In this document: in pieces, positions 1 to 7,191 of the stretch
How the letters are laid out: every line of letters begins with the position of its first letter
Position numbering within the stretch: position 1 is the stretch's first letter
Notes under the pieces: model-generated
Databases searched by the model: none
What the model saw: the letters and a program-made list of their open reading frames with translations, nothing else
What the model was told of the DNA's origin: nothing
Assembly (NCBI GenBank): GCA_024763115.1
Contig: JANTGB010000095.1
Location: 1 to 7,807 of the forward strand
Source of the DNA: Desulfobulbaceae bacterium
Lineage (GTDB): Bacteria; Desulfobacterota; Desulfobulbia; Desulfobulbales; SURF-16
Direction: 5' to 3'
DNA: 7,807 bases
Translations under genes and position numbers: made by a program

Positions 1-362
1 ATTACTCCACCATAGCTGCAGTTTAATTTTGAAGAATCATTAAGGCTAGGTACATTGGCGACCATGACCGTAGTCGCTCCGGGAGTCCAGGGAGCGGTTG
101 TAGCGGGAACACATGGTGCGGGTGTGGGAGTATAAACCCCAAGTGCAGCAGTTGTGGCTGCAGAAGTAGCCGCTGCCACTGCCGGATTTGATTGAGTGGT
201 ACACATCGCGAATGAGACAATATTTTTTATGGGTTTATGATCCATAATATTTGCAGCCGGGGTAGTGGTTAAAACCTTATTTTCAGGTGTTACCACAAGG
301 GCACTCGGCGCAGTGCCGAAACTGCATTGCAACATTGCTCCTGCACATACTTGTTTTGCCAT
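1..362 (-). CDS. PAAR-like (DUF4280-type) T6SS spike-tip protein, C-terminus beyond window
   Basis: This gene starts at ATG 362-360 and runs off the left edge; about 120 residues are visible. The protein begins MAKQVCAGAMLQCSFGTAPS, then has the segment PAANIMDHKPIKNI, a Cys-containing FAMCTTQSNP stretch, an Ala/Thr-rich part, APCVPATTAPWTPGA and finally NDSSKLNCSYGGVI. The N-terminal CAGAxLxCSFG, the NIMDHKP and the CxxTxAPWxPG patterns are those of DUF4280/DUF4150 PAAR-like proteins. Such proteins cap the VgrG trimer and sharpen the T6SS spike, and the conserved Cys residues probably hold the fold or a metal. A good ribosome binding site (AAAGGA) lies 7 bases before the ATG. The gene follows the cargo genes after a 119-base gap rich in repeats, so it may be in the same operon or have its own promoter. 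Whether a toxic C-terminal extension follows cannot be seen here. The family call is from recognised sequence patterns. Confidence 0.88.
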   Translation of the reverse strand, partial: MAKQVCAGAMLQCSFGTAPSALVVTPENKVLTTTPAANIMDHKPIKNIVSFAMCTTQSNPAVAAATSAATTAALGVYTPTPAPCVPATTAPWTPGATTVMVANVPSLNDSSKLNCSYGGV

Positions 363-369
363 GATAAAG

Positions 370-375
370 TCCTTT
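370..375 (-). promoter_or_regulatory. Ribosome binding site of the PAAR-like gene
   Basis: AAAGGA on the minus strand lies 7 bases before ATG 362-360. It supports this start, which also places the conserved CAGAMLQC motif right at the N-terminus, as is usual in the family. Confidence 0.7.
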
Positions 376-381
376 GTGGTC

Positions 382-459
382 GTAAATGTTCGGATAACAC
401 CCGCCACCTAAGTGAACACGCCGAAACGAACGAGTCTGGGACACTATTCGAATATTTAC
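382..459. repeat. Local inverted repeat, 15-base arms, possible hairpin or mini-element
   Basis: The left arm GTAAATGTTCGGATA (382-396) faces the right arm TATTCGAATATTTAC (445-459). Thirteen of 15 positions are complementary, and the other two are G-T(U) wobbles if the plus strand is folded, so all 15 would pair in plus-strand RNA or single-stranded DNA. The loop is 48 bases. The arms are variants of the motif GTAAATATTCGGATAGTG that also occurs twice near 7246-7306. The span looks like a very small element with terminal inverted repeats, but no clear target duplication is visible. Confidence 0.55.
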
Positions 460-477
460 AGGGTTAGGAAAGGGTAG
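442..477 (+). repeat. Left copy of 36-base inverted repeat flanking the cargo genes
   Basis: The plus-strand copy starts CACTATTCGAATATTTAC and ends GTTAGGAAAGGGTAG. It matches the reverse complement of 7271-7306 at 33 of 36 positions, and the last 15 bases are identical. It begins 5 bases beyond the stop codon of the last cargo gene. Weaker similarity (GTTT followed by A or G, then C) continues inward for about 8 bases, into the stop codon. The two copies together bracket about 6.8 kb holding exactly four genes. Confidence 0.85.
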
Positions 478-481
478 AGGT

Positions 482-2107
482 TTACTTTTTACTATCGCAA
501 CTTTCATCCCCTTTGGGGCTTGACGGCACATCTGGGGGGCAATCATGAAAAGTCTGGACGCGAAAACCGATATTTTCTGAGCCTGTAATTAATACCGGCT
601 CGTCATGAAGAAATCCTATTTCGTGGGTCAAATGATCTTGGCCAATCTTTTTTGACATTGTTTGCAGACTTCCTTCACCATCATAACTATACATCTTGCC
701 GTTTTCTGTAGTGATAGTAAACACAGTTTTGTCCCTGTCACTAGTGGCAATTTTACCCGCAATTATTTTTTGCTCAGCAAACCAGGCAATATCCTTTGTC
801 TTTATAACTTGGGAAAAGTTACCATTTGATATGGACCAGTTGTCAAATTCAATTTTTGCCTGATCTCTCTCATTCTGAATTAGAGATGCGCCATGTATAA
901 CGCCGTTTTTGTCCATTCTTGTCGTGATTCCTACAAGAGACCCGCTCCAGGAAGTTAGAGGATTCGGGACTTGAACAGAGCTGTTTTCTCCAGGCCATGG
1001 CAGTGAATATAATGAAAGTTTTTTTGTCTTGCCCTGAAGGTAACTGATTGTCTGTTCGCCCTTATGGTTAATGTGGCTCGTGATCCACAGGGGGAAGGAG
1101 CCGGTGATAACAGCGTTCTTGTTTATTTCAGCCCCATGATTTGAAATTCTAATGGATAATATCCTAAAATTATTTACATTATCTTCTCCTCCGCAAAGAA
1201 TAATTTCGCCTGATTGTGTGGAATTAGAATCTTTTGTTTCAAAATTGTAAAGGGGAGAAATTATTGTCCATTGACCAGGTGGAAGATTGATTTTCCGGAG
1301 CCCGAGAACTTCTTTGTTGCTGTCAACATGGCTATAGAAAACAACATTATTATCATTAACCCAGGCGATCCAATGACTCCGCAACGGAATTCCTGGCCCG
1401 GAAGCAGATAATACTGGCTTTGAATGTTGAGCAACAGAAGAAATTTTGATGATATTCTTAATACCGCCGCCAGTCATAAGTGAGAACATACCATAATAGA
1501 TACTAGGCGTTTTCCCCCCTCTATCCCACCATACGCCTAATTTGTTGCCGCTCCGACCAGCAACGGCATCCACTAGATTAAGAGTTACTGGCGAACTTGG
1601 TGATATTGTTATCTGTACAGGATCAGACTCAGCTCTTGCTTCGCCCTCGTTATATTCCCATATTACGCTTATCCTGTATTCACCAGCCTGAAGATCAGGG
1701 ATTTTTTCTAAAAGGGAGAATTCCTCTTGCGTGCTTTGTCCTGGAGAAAACTGCATTGACTCTTCTGCCATTACATGACCGGAGGGATCGGAGCTGTATG
1801 TTTTTTCTTTATCAGTCTGGACATTAACTACCCTGATTATTGGCTGTGTCATATCCATTTTCGCCAATTTAAGGCTGATTGGCTCCGAACCGTTATTGGT
1901 GATTAAAACATGGCATAAGACATCCTGCCTGTAGAGCAGATTTGTCTGGTCAATGGTTAAAACTAATTTTAACGACATATTGTTGTCCAGTGGTTGTGAG
2001 CGGCAATGTCCGAGCTGACCAAATAATAGTAAAGAAAACGCAGCAATGTATATTGCCCAAAGTGGTTTAATGGACAGGTTGGTCAGTTTTAATTCACTAT
2101 AGTTCAT
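482..2107 (-). CDS. Exported paralogue: signal-like N-terminus, Ig-like domain, beta-rich C-terminus
   Basis: This is a 541-residue protein of unknown family. Residues 1-15 are polar with Lys, and residues 16-32 (LWAIYIAAFSLLLFGQL) are a hydrophobic export or anchor segment. It ends in LGHC, which resembles but does not match a lipobox because His precedes the Cys. Residue 44 onward (MSLKLVLTIDQTNLLYRQD) aligns with residue 1 of the upstream gene product. Residues 44-170 look like an Ig-like domain ending AGEYRISVIWEY. Residues 178-520 are beta-rich and colinear with the paralogue (LVDAVAGR at 178; GIPLRSHWIAW; HVDS; SWSGSLVGITTR). The start ATG overlaps the previous stop as ATGA, which suggests translational coupling and supports this start over Met44. 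I infer a periplasmic or membrane-bound product, perhaps an immunity protein or inhibitor for the metalloprotease encoded upstream. The function is not established by the sequence. Confidence 0.9.
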   Translation of the reverse strand: MNYSELKLTNLSIKPLWAIYIAAFSLLLFGQLGHCRSQPLDNNMSLKLVLTIDQTNLLYRQDVLCHVLITNNGSEPISLKLAKMDMTQPIIRVVNVQTDKEKTYSSDPSGHVMAEESMQFSPGQSTQEEFSLLEKIPDLQAGEYRISVIWEYNEGEARAESDPVQITISPSSPVTLNLVDAVAGRSGNKLGVWWDRGGKTPSIYYGMFSLMTGGGIKNIIKISSVAQHSKPVLSASGPGIPLRSHWIAWVNDNNVVFYSHVDSNKEVLGLRKINLPPGQWTIISPLYNFETKDSNSTQSGEIILCGGEDNVNNFRILSIRISNHGAEINKNAVITGSFPLWITSHINHKGEQTISYLQGKTKKLSLYSLPWPGENSSVQVPNPLTSWSGSLVGITTRMDKNGVIHGASLIQNERDQAKIEFDNWSISNGNFSQVIKTKDIAWFAEQKIIAGKIATSDRDKTVFTITTENGKMYSYDGEGSLQTMSKKIGQDHLTHEIGFLHDEPVLITGSENIGFRVQTFHDCPPDVPSSPKGDESCDSKK

Positions 2108-3576
2108 TTTTGAGGTCTTGGTGGTATTGGTGTGCCGTCAATATTAACAATTTCAAGTCCATGGGCAACGGAAGCACAGATCAGGCAAGGTTTACCGACT
2201 CCATCTATAAAGGCAATTTTAACCGGCTGTTTACTTTTCTGGTATTTTGGTCCGACCATGCTGAGTCCTTCTGAACTCCAGACATGCCATGTCCCCTCTT
2301 CATCCTTAATTAATGCAGCAGAGACTCCAGTATCATTAATGGCTATTCGGGCTTCGGCAATGGCATTGGCTGGTTCCCAGTCAAGAATCTGCTCAGGGCC
2401 GATTTTTACTTCCCCTGTTTCACTTATAGACCATGAAATAAAAAATACCTGCCAGACTCCATCCTGATTTGTCTTTTCAATGATCAATCCGCCACGAATA
2501 ACTTTATCCTTTCCCAGCCGAGCGTCAATTCCCCTTAAGTTTCCCTCCCAGCTGCTTATACGAATCGGCGACTCTTGATTGTTTTTCTCTGAAGGCCAGA
2601 CAGCCAGGTAGAGGGCAACCTCTGTCCCCTGTTTTTGTAAATAAGTAACCACTCGCTTGTCAGGGGTGAACACATGGCTCATTATCCATGACGGTTTAGG
2701 GCCAAAAAAGCTGACGACAGAGGTATTGCTGACGTTTTCTTCCCTTAGCTCAAGCCTGATCAGGGAAAATTGTGAAGCCCCGGCAGTTTCCTGATACAGT
2801 AATGCCTCGCCAGGTGGGCGAATTGCAGGGTCGCCGGATTGTTCACTATAAAGCGGTTTAACTATTTCTAAAAAGGGATTTGGCAAGGATATATGCCGAG
2901 TGGGCAGAACGCCCAGATCACTGTCCACATGAGTATATTTAAGCACAAGCCCTTCAATCCAGGCAACCCAGTGATTCCGTAAAGGTAATCCACTGGCCGG
3001 GGCCGACATCACAGGTTTTGCCTTTAATTTTGAAGGAGCCACCGCCATGATATTAGACACAGTACCGCCTTGTTGCAGAGATAAACTGCTGCGGACAATA
3101 CGAGGCGTATCGCCGGCCAGGTTAACCCAGATGCAGTTTTTTACTGTGCCCCTGCCGCCAACAGCATCAACAAGATGGATGTTTTGGGGGGTAGTAGGCA
3201 AAACTGTCAGGCCCATGCTTTCAGACTCTGCAACCTCATTCCCTTGATTAAATTCCCAGGCCAGGCTGACTTCGTAGGTGCCGGGGTCAAGGTTTGTTAC
3301 AATTCCAAGAAGATTAAAATCATATAATAGCTGTTGGCCGGGGGCAAGCAGTAACGGCTCTTCGCCGAATTTATGGCTGTCCGGCAAAGATCGAAAGATT
3401 TCTTCATTACCTGTGTTGCTGTTTGTAACATGGACGATGGGTTGACTATTGTCCATTTTAGGATGCATAACATCTAGCGATACTTGGCCGATATTGGCGA
3501 GAGTGACATGGATATTAGTATCCTGCTGGTAGAGCAGGTTGGTTGAATCCATGGAAAATTGCAGTTGTAAACTCAT
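2104..3576 (-). CDS. Leaderless paralogue: Ig-like domain plus beta-rich C-terminus
   Basis: This is a 490-residue protein of unknown family, starting 12 bases after the effector stop and ending in an ATGA overlap with its paralogue. It has no signal peptide. Residues 1-126 form an Ig-like domain with a buried alternating pattern and the closing strand PGTYEVSLAWEF (98-109). The layout is reminiscent of the BsuPI intracellular proteinase inhibitor fold, but this is only a pattern resemblance. Residues 135-490 are rich in short beta-strand and Trp-containing segments (LVDAVGGR at 135; GLPLRNHWVAW; THVDS; SSWEGNLRGIDARL), possibly a beta-propeller. The downstream paralogue keeps the same landmarks in the same order, so the two arose by tandem duplication. 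The Shine-Dalgarno signal is weak (GAGA about 9 bases before the ATG), consistent with coupling to the effector gene. It could be a cytoplasmic immunity protein or inhibitor, or a co-secreted accessory; neither is proven. Confidence 0.9.
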   Translation of the reverse strand: MSLQLQFSMDSTNLLYQQDTNIHVTLANIGQVSLDVMHPKMDNSQPIVHVTNSNTGNEEIFRSLPDSHKFGEEPLLLAPGQQLLYDFNLLGIVTNLDPGTYEVSLAWEFNQGNEVAESESMGLTVLPTTPQNIHLVDAVGGRGTVKNCIWVNLAGDTPRIVRSSLSLQQGGTVSNIMAVAPSKLKAKPVMSAPASGLPLRNHWVAWIEGLVLKYTHVDSDLGVLPTRHISLPNPFLEIVKPLYSEQSGDPAIRPPGEALLYQETAGASQFSLIRLELREENVSNTSVVSFFGPKPSWIMSHVFTPDKRVVTYLQKQGTEVALYLAVWPSEKNNQESPIRISSWEGNLRGIDARLGKDKVIRGGLIIEKTNQDGVWQVFFISWSISETGEVKIGPEQILDWEPANAIAEARIAINDTGVSAALIKDEEGTWHVWSSEGLSMVGPKYQKSKQPVKIAFIDGVGKPCLICASVAHGLEIVNIDGTPIPPRPQK

Positions 3577-3588
3577 GTTTTTAAGTCT

Positions 3589-6500
3589 CTAGGGAAGATC
3601 TTTAATTTTATGCCAGCCACGCAGGGAAAGAATACATTTGCCGCAGTAATGTCCTTCCATTGGCACATAGGTCATAAGACAATAACCGTCTGCAATAATA
3701 TCGTGAATATCTGTTGCTGTTGGGGCGGGTTTTGGGGGCGCATGCTCTCTGAAAAGATTGTGCCCCCATTCATGGGCAGTCAGAGCAGCATAGCCGAATG
3801 CCTTTTTGTTAATATTCGTTCCGTCACGTTTGAGTTTCCAGTTTTTATAAGGATTTGCCACATCATAGGGATCCTGGCTCTGCCGTGGCCTGGCCGGGAA
3901 AACATCTTTGCCGCCCCGCATGATACAGGCCCGGAAACCTACACCGATGGAATAATCATTCAATGTTGCAACCGCGTGCCAGGTGCTTATTGTCGGCATC
4001 TGCAGCATGGTGAGTCCTGGCTTGTATCCACGATTAACCAGTTCATGAATAAAAGGAAAGAGAATAATGTTGTCAAACCAGCCATCTATCTCTTTTTTTA
4101 AATTATCGTCTTCCAGCTCATTGGCGTCGGTTACTTTTACCGGTAGTTTGTTGGCATTGGCAACCGCAGCATTATAGCTCTTCAATGAGACCATAGGGAT
4201 GAGAACAAAAGAATTCGCCGCAGTGACCTTGGTCGCATCGGTAATAATGAGTTTATCAACGTCAATATCATAAGCGGAATTGGTAATGTTATGGCTATCT
4301 TTTTTTGCAAATTTTATTGCGGCTTTTAAAGCCTTGCGCCAGTCCGCGTCTGTGACATCTGACGTGGTGGCCGCATTGGGATCAAGCTCAACTTCACCAA
4401 AGGCTCTTGCCATTTGTTTTATAAAACCATCATAATCGCTGTCAGGATCACCGGCAGGAGTCAGGTCAATATCATGGTATCCTTCATCCGTGCCGTCTTT
4501 TTTGTGAAATCCGAGATTGAATTTGAAAAATTTTACGGGATCAGTTCGAGCATCATGGGTTACAGCCCGCCATTCGGAGCCGATTTTCAGCTCGTTTTGA
4601 ATGGTAGCTGAGATGCTTGCATATTGCATGCGTATTGTCTTGCTGATCCGATAATTACGCCAGACAACCATGGTTCCGGTTTCAACAACCACTGCCGCCT
4701 TGTCGGTGCCATCACTGGTAAGCGTAGGGGGGCCGACAAAGGCACGCAAGCGATAGCGGTCGCCGCCCACGGTTGATGGTTTAAAAATAACAGCGGCAAA
4801 ACCTTTTTCATTGGTCTTGGCCCGGACTGAATGTTTAAATTTCTCCCCTTGCGGAGAACCGTCCTCCGGAATCTTAAAAAAAGGTTCCTTCACCTCTTCC
4901 GCCCGCTCATCATTCTCATGCTTGGCATAGAATCCCGGACGATCTACTTTCTTGTTGGTGCCTGCGTCCTGCTCCTTGTGAGTTGCTAGATCAGCCTGCA
5001 ATTCAAAAATGTTTCCTGCCACGGCAAGGCCGCGCTTACCTCCATATTCCTTTGGACAGTTATCTACCTGAGGATCGCCGTCCACCTTAGCCACCTTTTC
5101 CAGTGCCCCCTTGACGTGTTTAGCCGGGCCCTTGGTTTTGACAGTGCCGGCAGGATCAGTCTGCATATTGGTTTTTCGCAATGGCGGGCAGTTGATTTGG
5201 GCGGCCGGAGAGGTGTTCGTGTCATAATCCGGCAGGTTATACGGTTCCACCAGTTGAAAATATACTGTTGCATCTTGAGCCGGCTTCCATTCGCCGCCAG
5301 CACCATAGCGGGATTCAACTGTTGCCACTAATGGAATGGCGCCCAGCACGGGATTATCATGGAGGCACATCTCTTCGGCCTTCCAGTAATTCTCTGTACT
5401 CATCGGAATCTTGTAATCATCATCATGGTTGGGATGGAAGGTCGATGAGTTGGTGCTTATATATGTATAACAGCCGGGAACGCGAATTTTCTTAAAATTA
5501 CTGCTCTCAGGTTTATCCTTATCTGCAGCGGGAGGCGGCAGACTGCCCTGATCCACGACAAAATTAGTTATTTTTTCCTTAAGCTTATCATCACTACCGC
5601 CAAGATTGTCGCAATAGTACTTCCAGGCATACTTGAAGGCCTCACCCGCTTTATTGTCCGTGCTGTTCCAGGCCCGTTGATGATTTACGGGAAAGTAAAA
5701 AAGCCCGGCGACCTGTAACCGTTCCATGCGGCCCTTGTCCGTGCCGGCCTTATTTAAAAAGAGATCTTCAATCTTTCCCAGTTCCAGCTTGATCCTATAT
5801 TCCGGCGCAACAACCAGGGTATTGAAAAAATGCTCTTTGCTGTCAACAAAATCCGGGGCCACATGCCCGATGTCATTTGCGGTAGATTTAATAAAATTCT
5901 TTTCGTTGACCTCGGTTTTCGTGGGCTTTTTTTCTCCCTCCGGTATCTTCGCAGGCTTATTGCTGTCGTGAATCTCAACCAGTTTCGGCTGTGTCTCCCC
6001 AGTGCCGGGAATGTTATCCACCTGCAGGCCGAAAAGCGATTGAAACTTTTCAATAGAAAGTTTGGTGTTGGGACCTTTTATGCCGTCAATCGGGCCACAG
6101 TAAAACCCAAGGTTGTTCAGACGCTGCTGAACCCCGGAAATACAATATTTCGTATGCGCCTTCTCCATCAAGGGGTTCAATCTGCCGATCTGCAGCGTCC
6201 ATTTGAGATGAAAATCACCGGTAAGGGCTGGAGCTTTTTTTTTGTCCTTCTTCTTGTCTCCTCCCTTATCAGCGCCCGACTCGGCGGCTGACGGCGGCAC
6301 CTGAACGGAAAGCGTCGCCTTAACGCAGGTATTGGAGACTTCTGGCTCCTTGCCGTCCTGCTGGACAAAGCCCTTATCCGTTGTTTTACCATTATAGGTC
6401 TTGCCGCCCTCGACAACCAATTCAAACAGGGCGTCTTTCAACGGAGAAAAATCAGCCTTCAGAATGCGCAGCCTCAGGCAAAGTAATTGTTTCTTTGGAA

Positions 6501-6741
6501 CCTTATAGACGCCGTCCTTGTCGAGAGATTGTTTAAATGGCGGTGGCCCTTTAGGCGGAAGTTTAATTACGTCACCTTCCCAAACCTTGTCACCGGAGAA
6601 AAGCAGTAAAGGATTTTTTCGATTCCTAGAGTTCTGCAATTCCTTGTTGGCTGACCAGACGGTCTTCCAGTCGTAATATTTTTTTTCGTCAGCGATCTTG
6701 ATTATATGATCACATTCGTTGATTTTGTATTCTCTAGTCAA
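3589..6741 (-). CDS. Candidate T6SS effector: LysM-like, PG-binding and metzincin-like zinc protease domains
   Basis: This is a 1050-residue protein starting at TTG 6741-6739, with AGGAG 10 bases upstream. Residues 4-62 are LysM-like (YKINECDHIIKIADEK, then FSGDKVWEGDVIKLP). Residues 86-148 form a carboxypeptidase-regulatory/transthyretin-like beta-domain. Residues 150-172 are a Lys-rich hinge. Residues 183-258 are a PG_binding_1-type domain (GVQQRLNNLGFYCGPIDGIK, then FQSLFGLQVD). Residues 635-670 form another beta-domain (TVGGDRYRLRAFVG), followed by VVWRNYRISKTI at 692. The C-terminus carries HEWGHNLFREH (His990, Glu991, His994, His1000), matching HExxHxxxxxH, with a likely Met-turn at CLMTY (Met1023). 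This indicates a metzincin-like zinc metallopeptidase, although the usual Gly of HExxHxxGxxH is Phe997. A CGKC pair (1033, 1036) follows. No signal peptide is seen, as expected for VgrG-delivered cargo. The likely site of action is the target cell's envelope, but the substrate (wall peptide or protein) is unknown. An alternative is a structural spike accessory. Confidence 0.92.
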   Translation of the reverse strand: MTREYKINECDHIIKIADEKKYYDWKTVWSANKELQNSRNRKNPLLLFSGDKVWEGDVIKLPPKGPPPFKQSLDKDGVYKVPKKQLLCLRLRILKADFSPLKDALFELVVEGGKTYNGKTTDKGFVQQDGKEPEVSNTCVKATLSVQVPPSAAESGADKGGDKKKDKKKAPALTGDFHLKWTLQIGRLNPLMEKAHTKYCISGVQQRLNNLGFYCGPIDGIKGPNTKLSIEKFQSLFGLQVDNIPGTGETQPKLVEIHDSNKPAKIPEGEKKPTKTEVNEKNFIKSTANDIGHVAPDFVDSKEHFFNTLVVAPEYRIKLELGKIEDLFLNKAGTDKGRMERLQVAGLFYFPVNHQRAWNSTDNKAGEAFKYAWKYYCDNLGGSDDKLKEKITNFVVDQGSLPPPAADKDKPESSNFKKIRVPGCYTYISTNSSTFHPNHDDDYKIPMSTENYWKAEEMCLHDNPVLGAIPLVATVESRYGAGGEWKPAQDATVYFQLVEPYNLPDYDTNTSPAAQINCPPLRKTNMQTDPAGTVKTKGPAKHVKGALEKVAKVDGDPQVDNCPKEYGGKRGLAVAGNIFELQADLATHKEQDAGTNKKVDRPGFYAKHENDERAEEVKEPFFKIPEDGSPQGEKFKHSVRAKTNEKGFAAVIFKPSTVGGDRYRLRAFVGPPTLTSDGTDKAAVVVETGTMVVWRNYRISKTIRMQYASISATIQNELKIGSEWRAVTHDARTDPVKFFKFNLGFHKKDGTDEGYHDIDLTPAGDPDSDYDGFIKQMARAFGEVELDPNAATTSDVTDADWRKALKAAIKFAKKDSHNITNSAYDIDVDKLIITDATKVTAANSFVLIPMVSLKSYNAAVANANKLPVKVTDANELEDDNLKKEIDGWFDNIILFPFIHELVNRGYKPGLTMLQMPTISTWHAVATLNDYSIGVGFRACIMRGGKDVFPARPRQSQDPYDVANPYKNWKLKRDGTNINKKAFGYAALTAHEWGHNLFREHAPPKPAPTATDIHDIIADGYCLMTYVPMEGHYCGKCILSLRGWHKIKDLP
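3760..3774 (-). other. Zinc-binding HEWGH motif of the metalloprotease
   Basis: Reading the minus strand gives CAT GAA TGG GGG CAC, His-Glu-Trp-Gly-His, residues 990-994. In HExxH peptidases the two His bind zinc and the Glu is the general base. The third ligand is probably His1000, six residues on, as in metzincins. The motif lies only 61 residues from the C-terminus, so the catalytic domain is at the very end of the protein. Confidence 0.85.
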
Positions 6742-6751
6742 TTTCAGTAGT

Positions 6752-6756
6752 CTCCT
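6752..6756 (-). promoter_or_regulatory. Shine-Dalgarno site supporting a TTG start
   Basis: AGGAG on the minus strand lies 10 bases before TTG 6741-6739. No ATG or GTG in frame fits better: upstream the frame reaches a TAA near 6805-6810, and the LysM-like domain begins at residue 4, so any later start would remove part of it. A CTG two codons upstream and a GTG further upstream are less likely because of their position relative to this site. Confidence 0.65.
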
Positions 6757-6804
6757 GTCACGTCTGCTGCCTGTTACTTTATCACGGGTGAAATTAATCC
6801 TGCG

Positions 6805-7185
6805 TTACTGTTTTGATATTTCCTCCTCATGTATCCTCGGAAAGCTCACGTCACACTTACCCCCTTTTTCAAGCCTTTCAACCCGCGCTTTACCTTCTTT
6901 GTCAAGACGTCCACTGAGTATTTTGCCATCGGGCAATTTTATTTCATAAGCCTCATTGGGAATAGGATTACCTTCTTCATCTTTAAGTTCAATTCCGACC
7001 CAGTGACTTTCTTCTGATTCCTCTTGGGTGGTATCACTTTCCTCAGAGTTAACTTCTTCAGTTTCCGGCTCAGCTCCCATGGCTTCAGCCGCCATACCGG
7101 GATCGGCAACATCAGCATCAATGGCTTTAATCGGTGATTCCGGGACATCAACAGTAACAGTTGTTCCACTTTGAGGGCTAGCCAT
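6805..7185 (-). CDS. Small T6SS-associated protein with acidic linker and transthyretin-like domain
   Basis: This is a 126-residue protein with no signal peptide. Residues 1-60 are low-complexity and strongly acidic (Glu/Asp/Ser/Thr rich). Residues 61-118 form one small beta-domain starting HWVGIELKDEEGNPIPNEAY, then KLPDGKILSGRLDKEGKARV and CDVSFP. This pattern (hydrophobic strand, D-x-x-G-x-P-h, a second strand, L-D-x-x-G-x-A-x-h) is the carboxypeptidase-regulatory or transthyretin-like domain often found in proteins encoded next to, or fused to, VgrG and PAAR proteins. A similar domain occurs at residues 86-148 of the downstream effector. The role is probably structural, as an adaptor or docking piece between VgrG and cargo; this is inferred from context. 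The ATG has a strong AGGAG 6 bases upstream. The gap to the effector start is 63 bases, so co-transcription is likely. Confidence 0.85.
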   Translation of the reverse strand: MASPQSGTTVTVDVPESPIKAIDADVADPGMAAEAMGAEPETEEVNSEESDTTQEESEESHWVGIELKDEEGNPIPNEAYEIKLPDGKILSGRLDKEGKARVERLEKGGKCDVSFPRIHEEEISKQ

Positions 7186-7191
7186 AAAATA

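Larger units (their letters stand above)
363..481. other. Repeat-bearing intergenic region between last cargo gene and PAAR-like gene
   Basis: This is a 119-base non-coding gap. It contains the left copy of a 36-base inverted repeat (442-477). It also contains a local pair of inverted 15-base arms, at 382-396 and 445-459, separated by 48 bases. The ribosome binding site of the PAAR-like gene lies at its left end. I see no convincing -35/-10 promoter pair and no hairpin followed by a T-run that would make a classical terminator for the cargo operon. Confidence 0.7.

Noticed and set aside
382..477. Integron attC site
   Set aside because: The region has fold-back arms and GTTAGG-like bases but lacks paired GTTRRRY and RYYYAAC core boxes, and no integrase is present.
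482..1978. Met44 as the true start of the second paralogue
   Set aside because: It aligns with Met1 of its neighbour, but it lacks a clear ribosome binding site. The upstream ATG overlaps the previous stop as ATGA, and the extra residues form a coherent hydrophobic export segment.
1990..2010. Lipobox in the export segment (LGHC)
   Set aside because: A canonical lipobox has Gly, Ala or Ser before the Cys; here it is His, so lipidation is not supported.
3610..4101. A 163-codon plus-strand frame
   Set aside because: It is antisense to the metalloprotease domain, has no recognisable domain and overlaps a clearly coding frame; it is a shadow. The same applies to the 153-codon plus-strand frame at 5830-6291.
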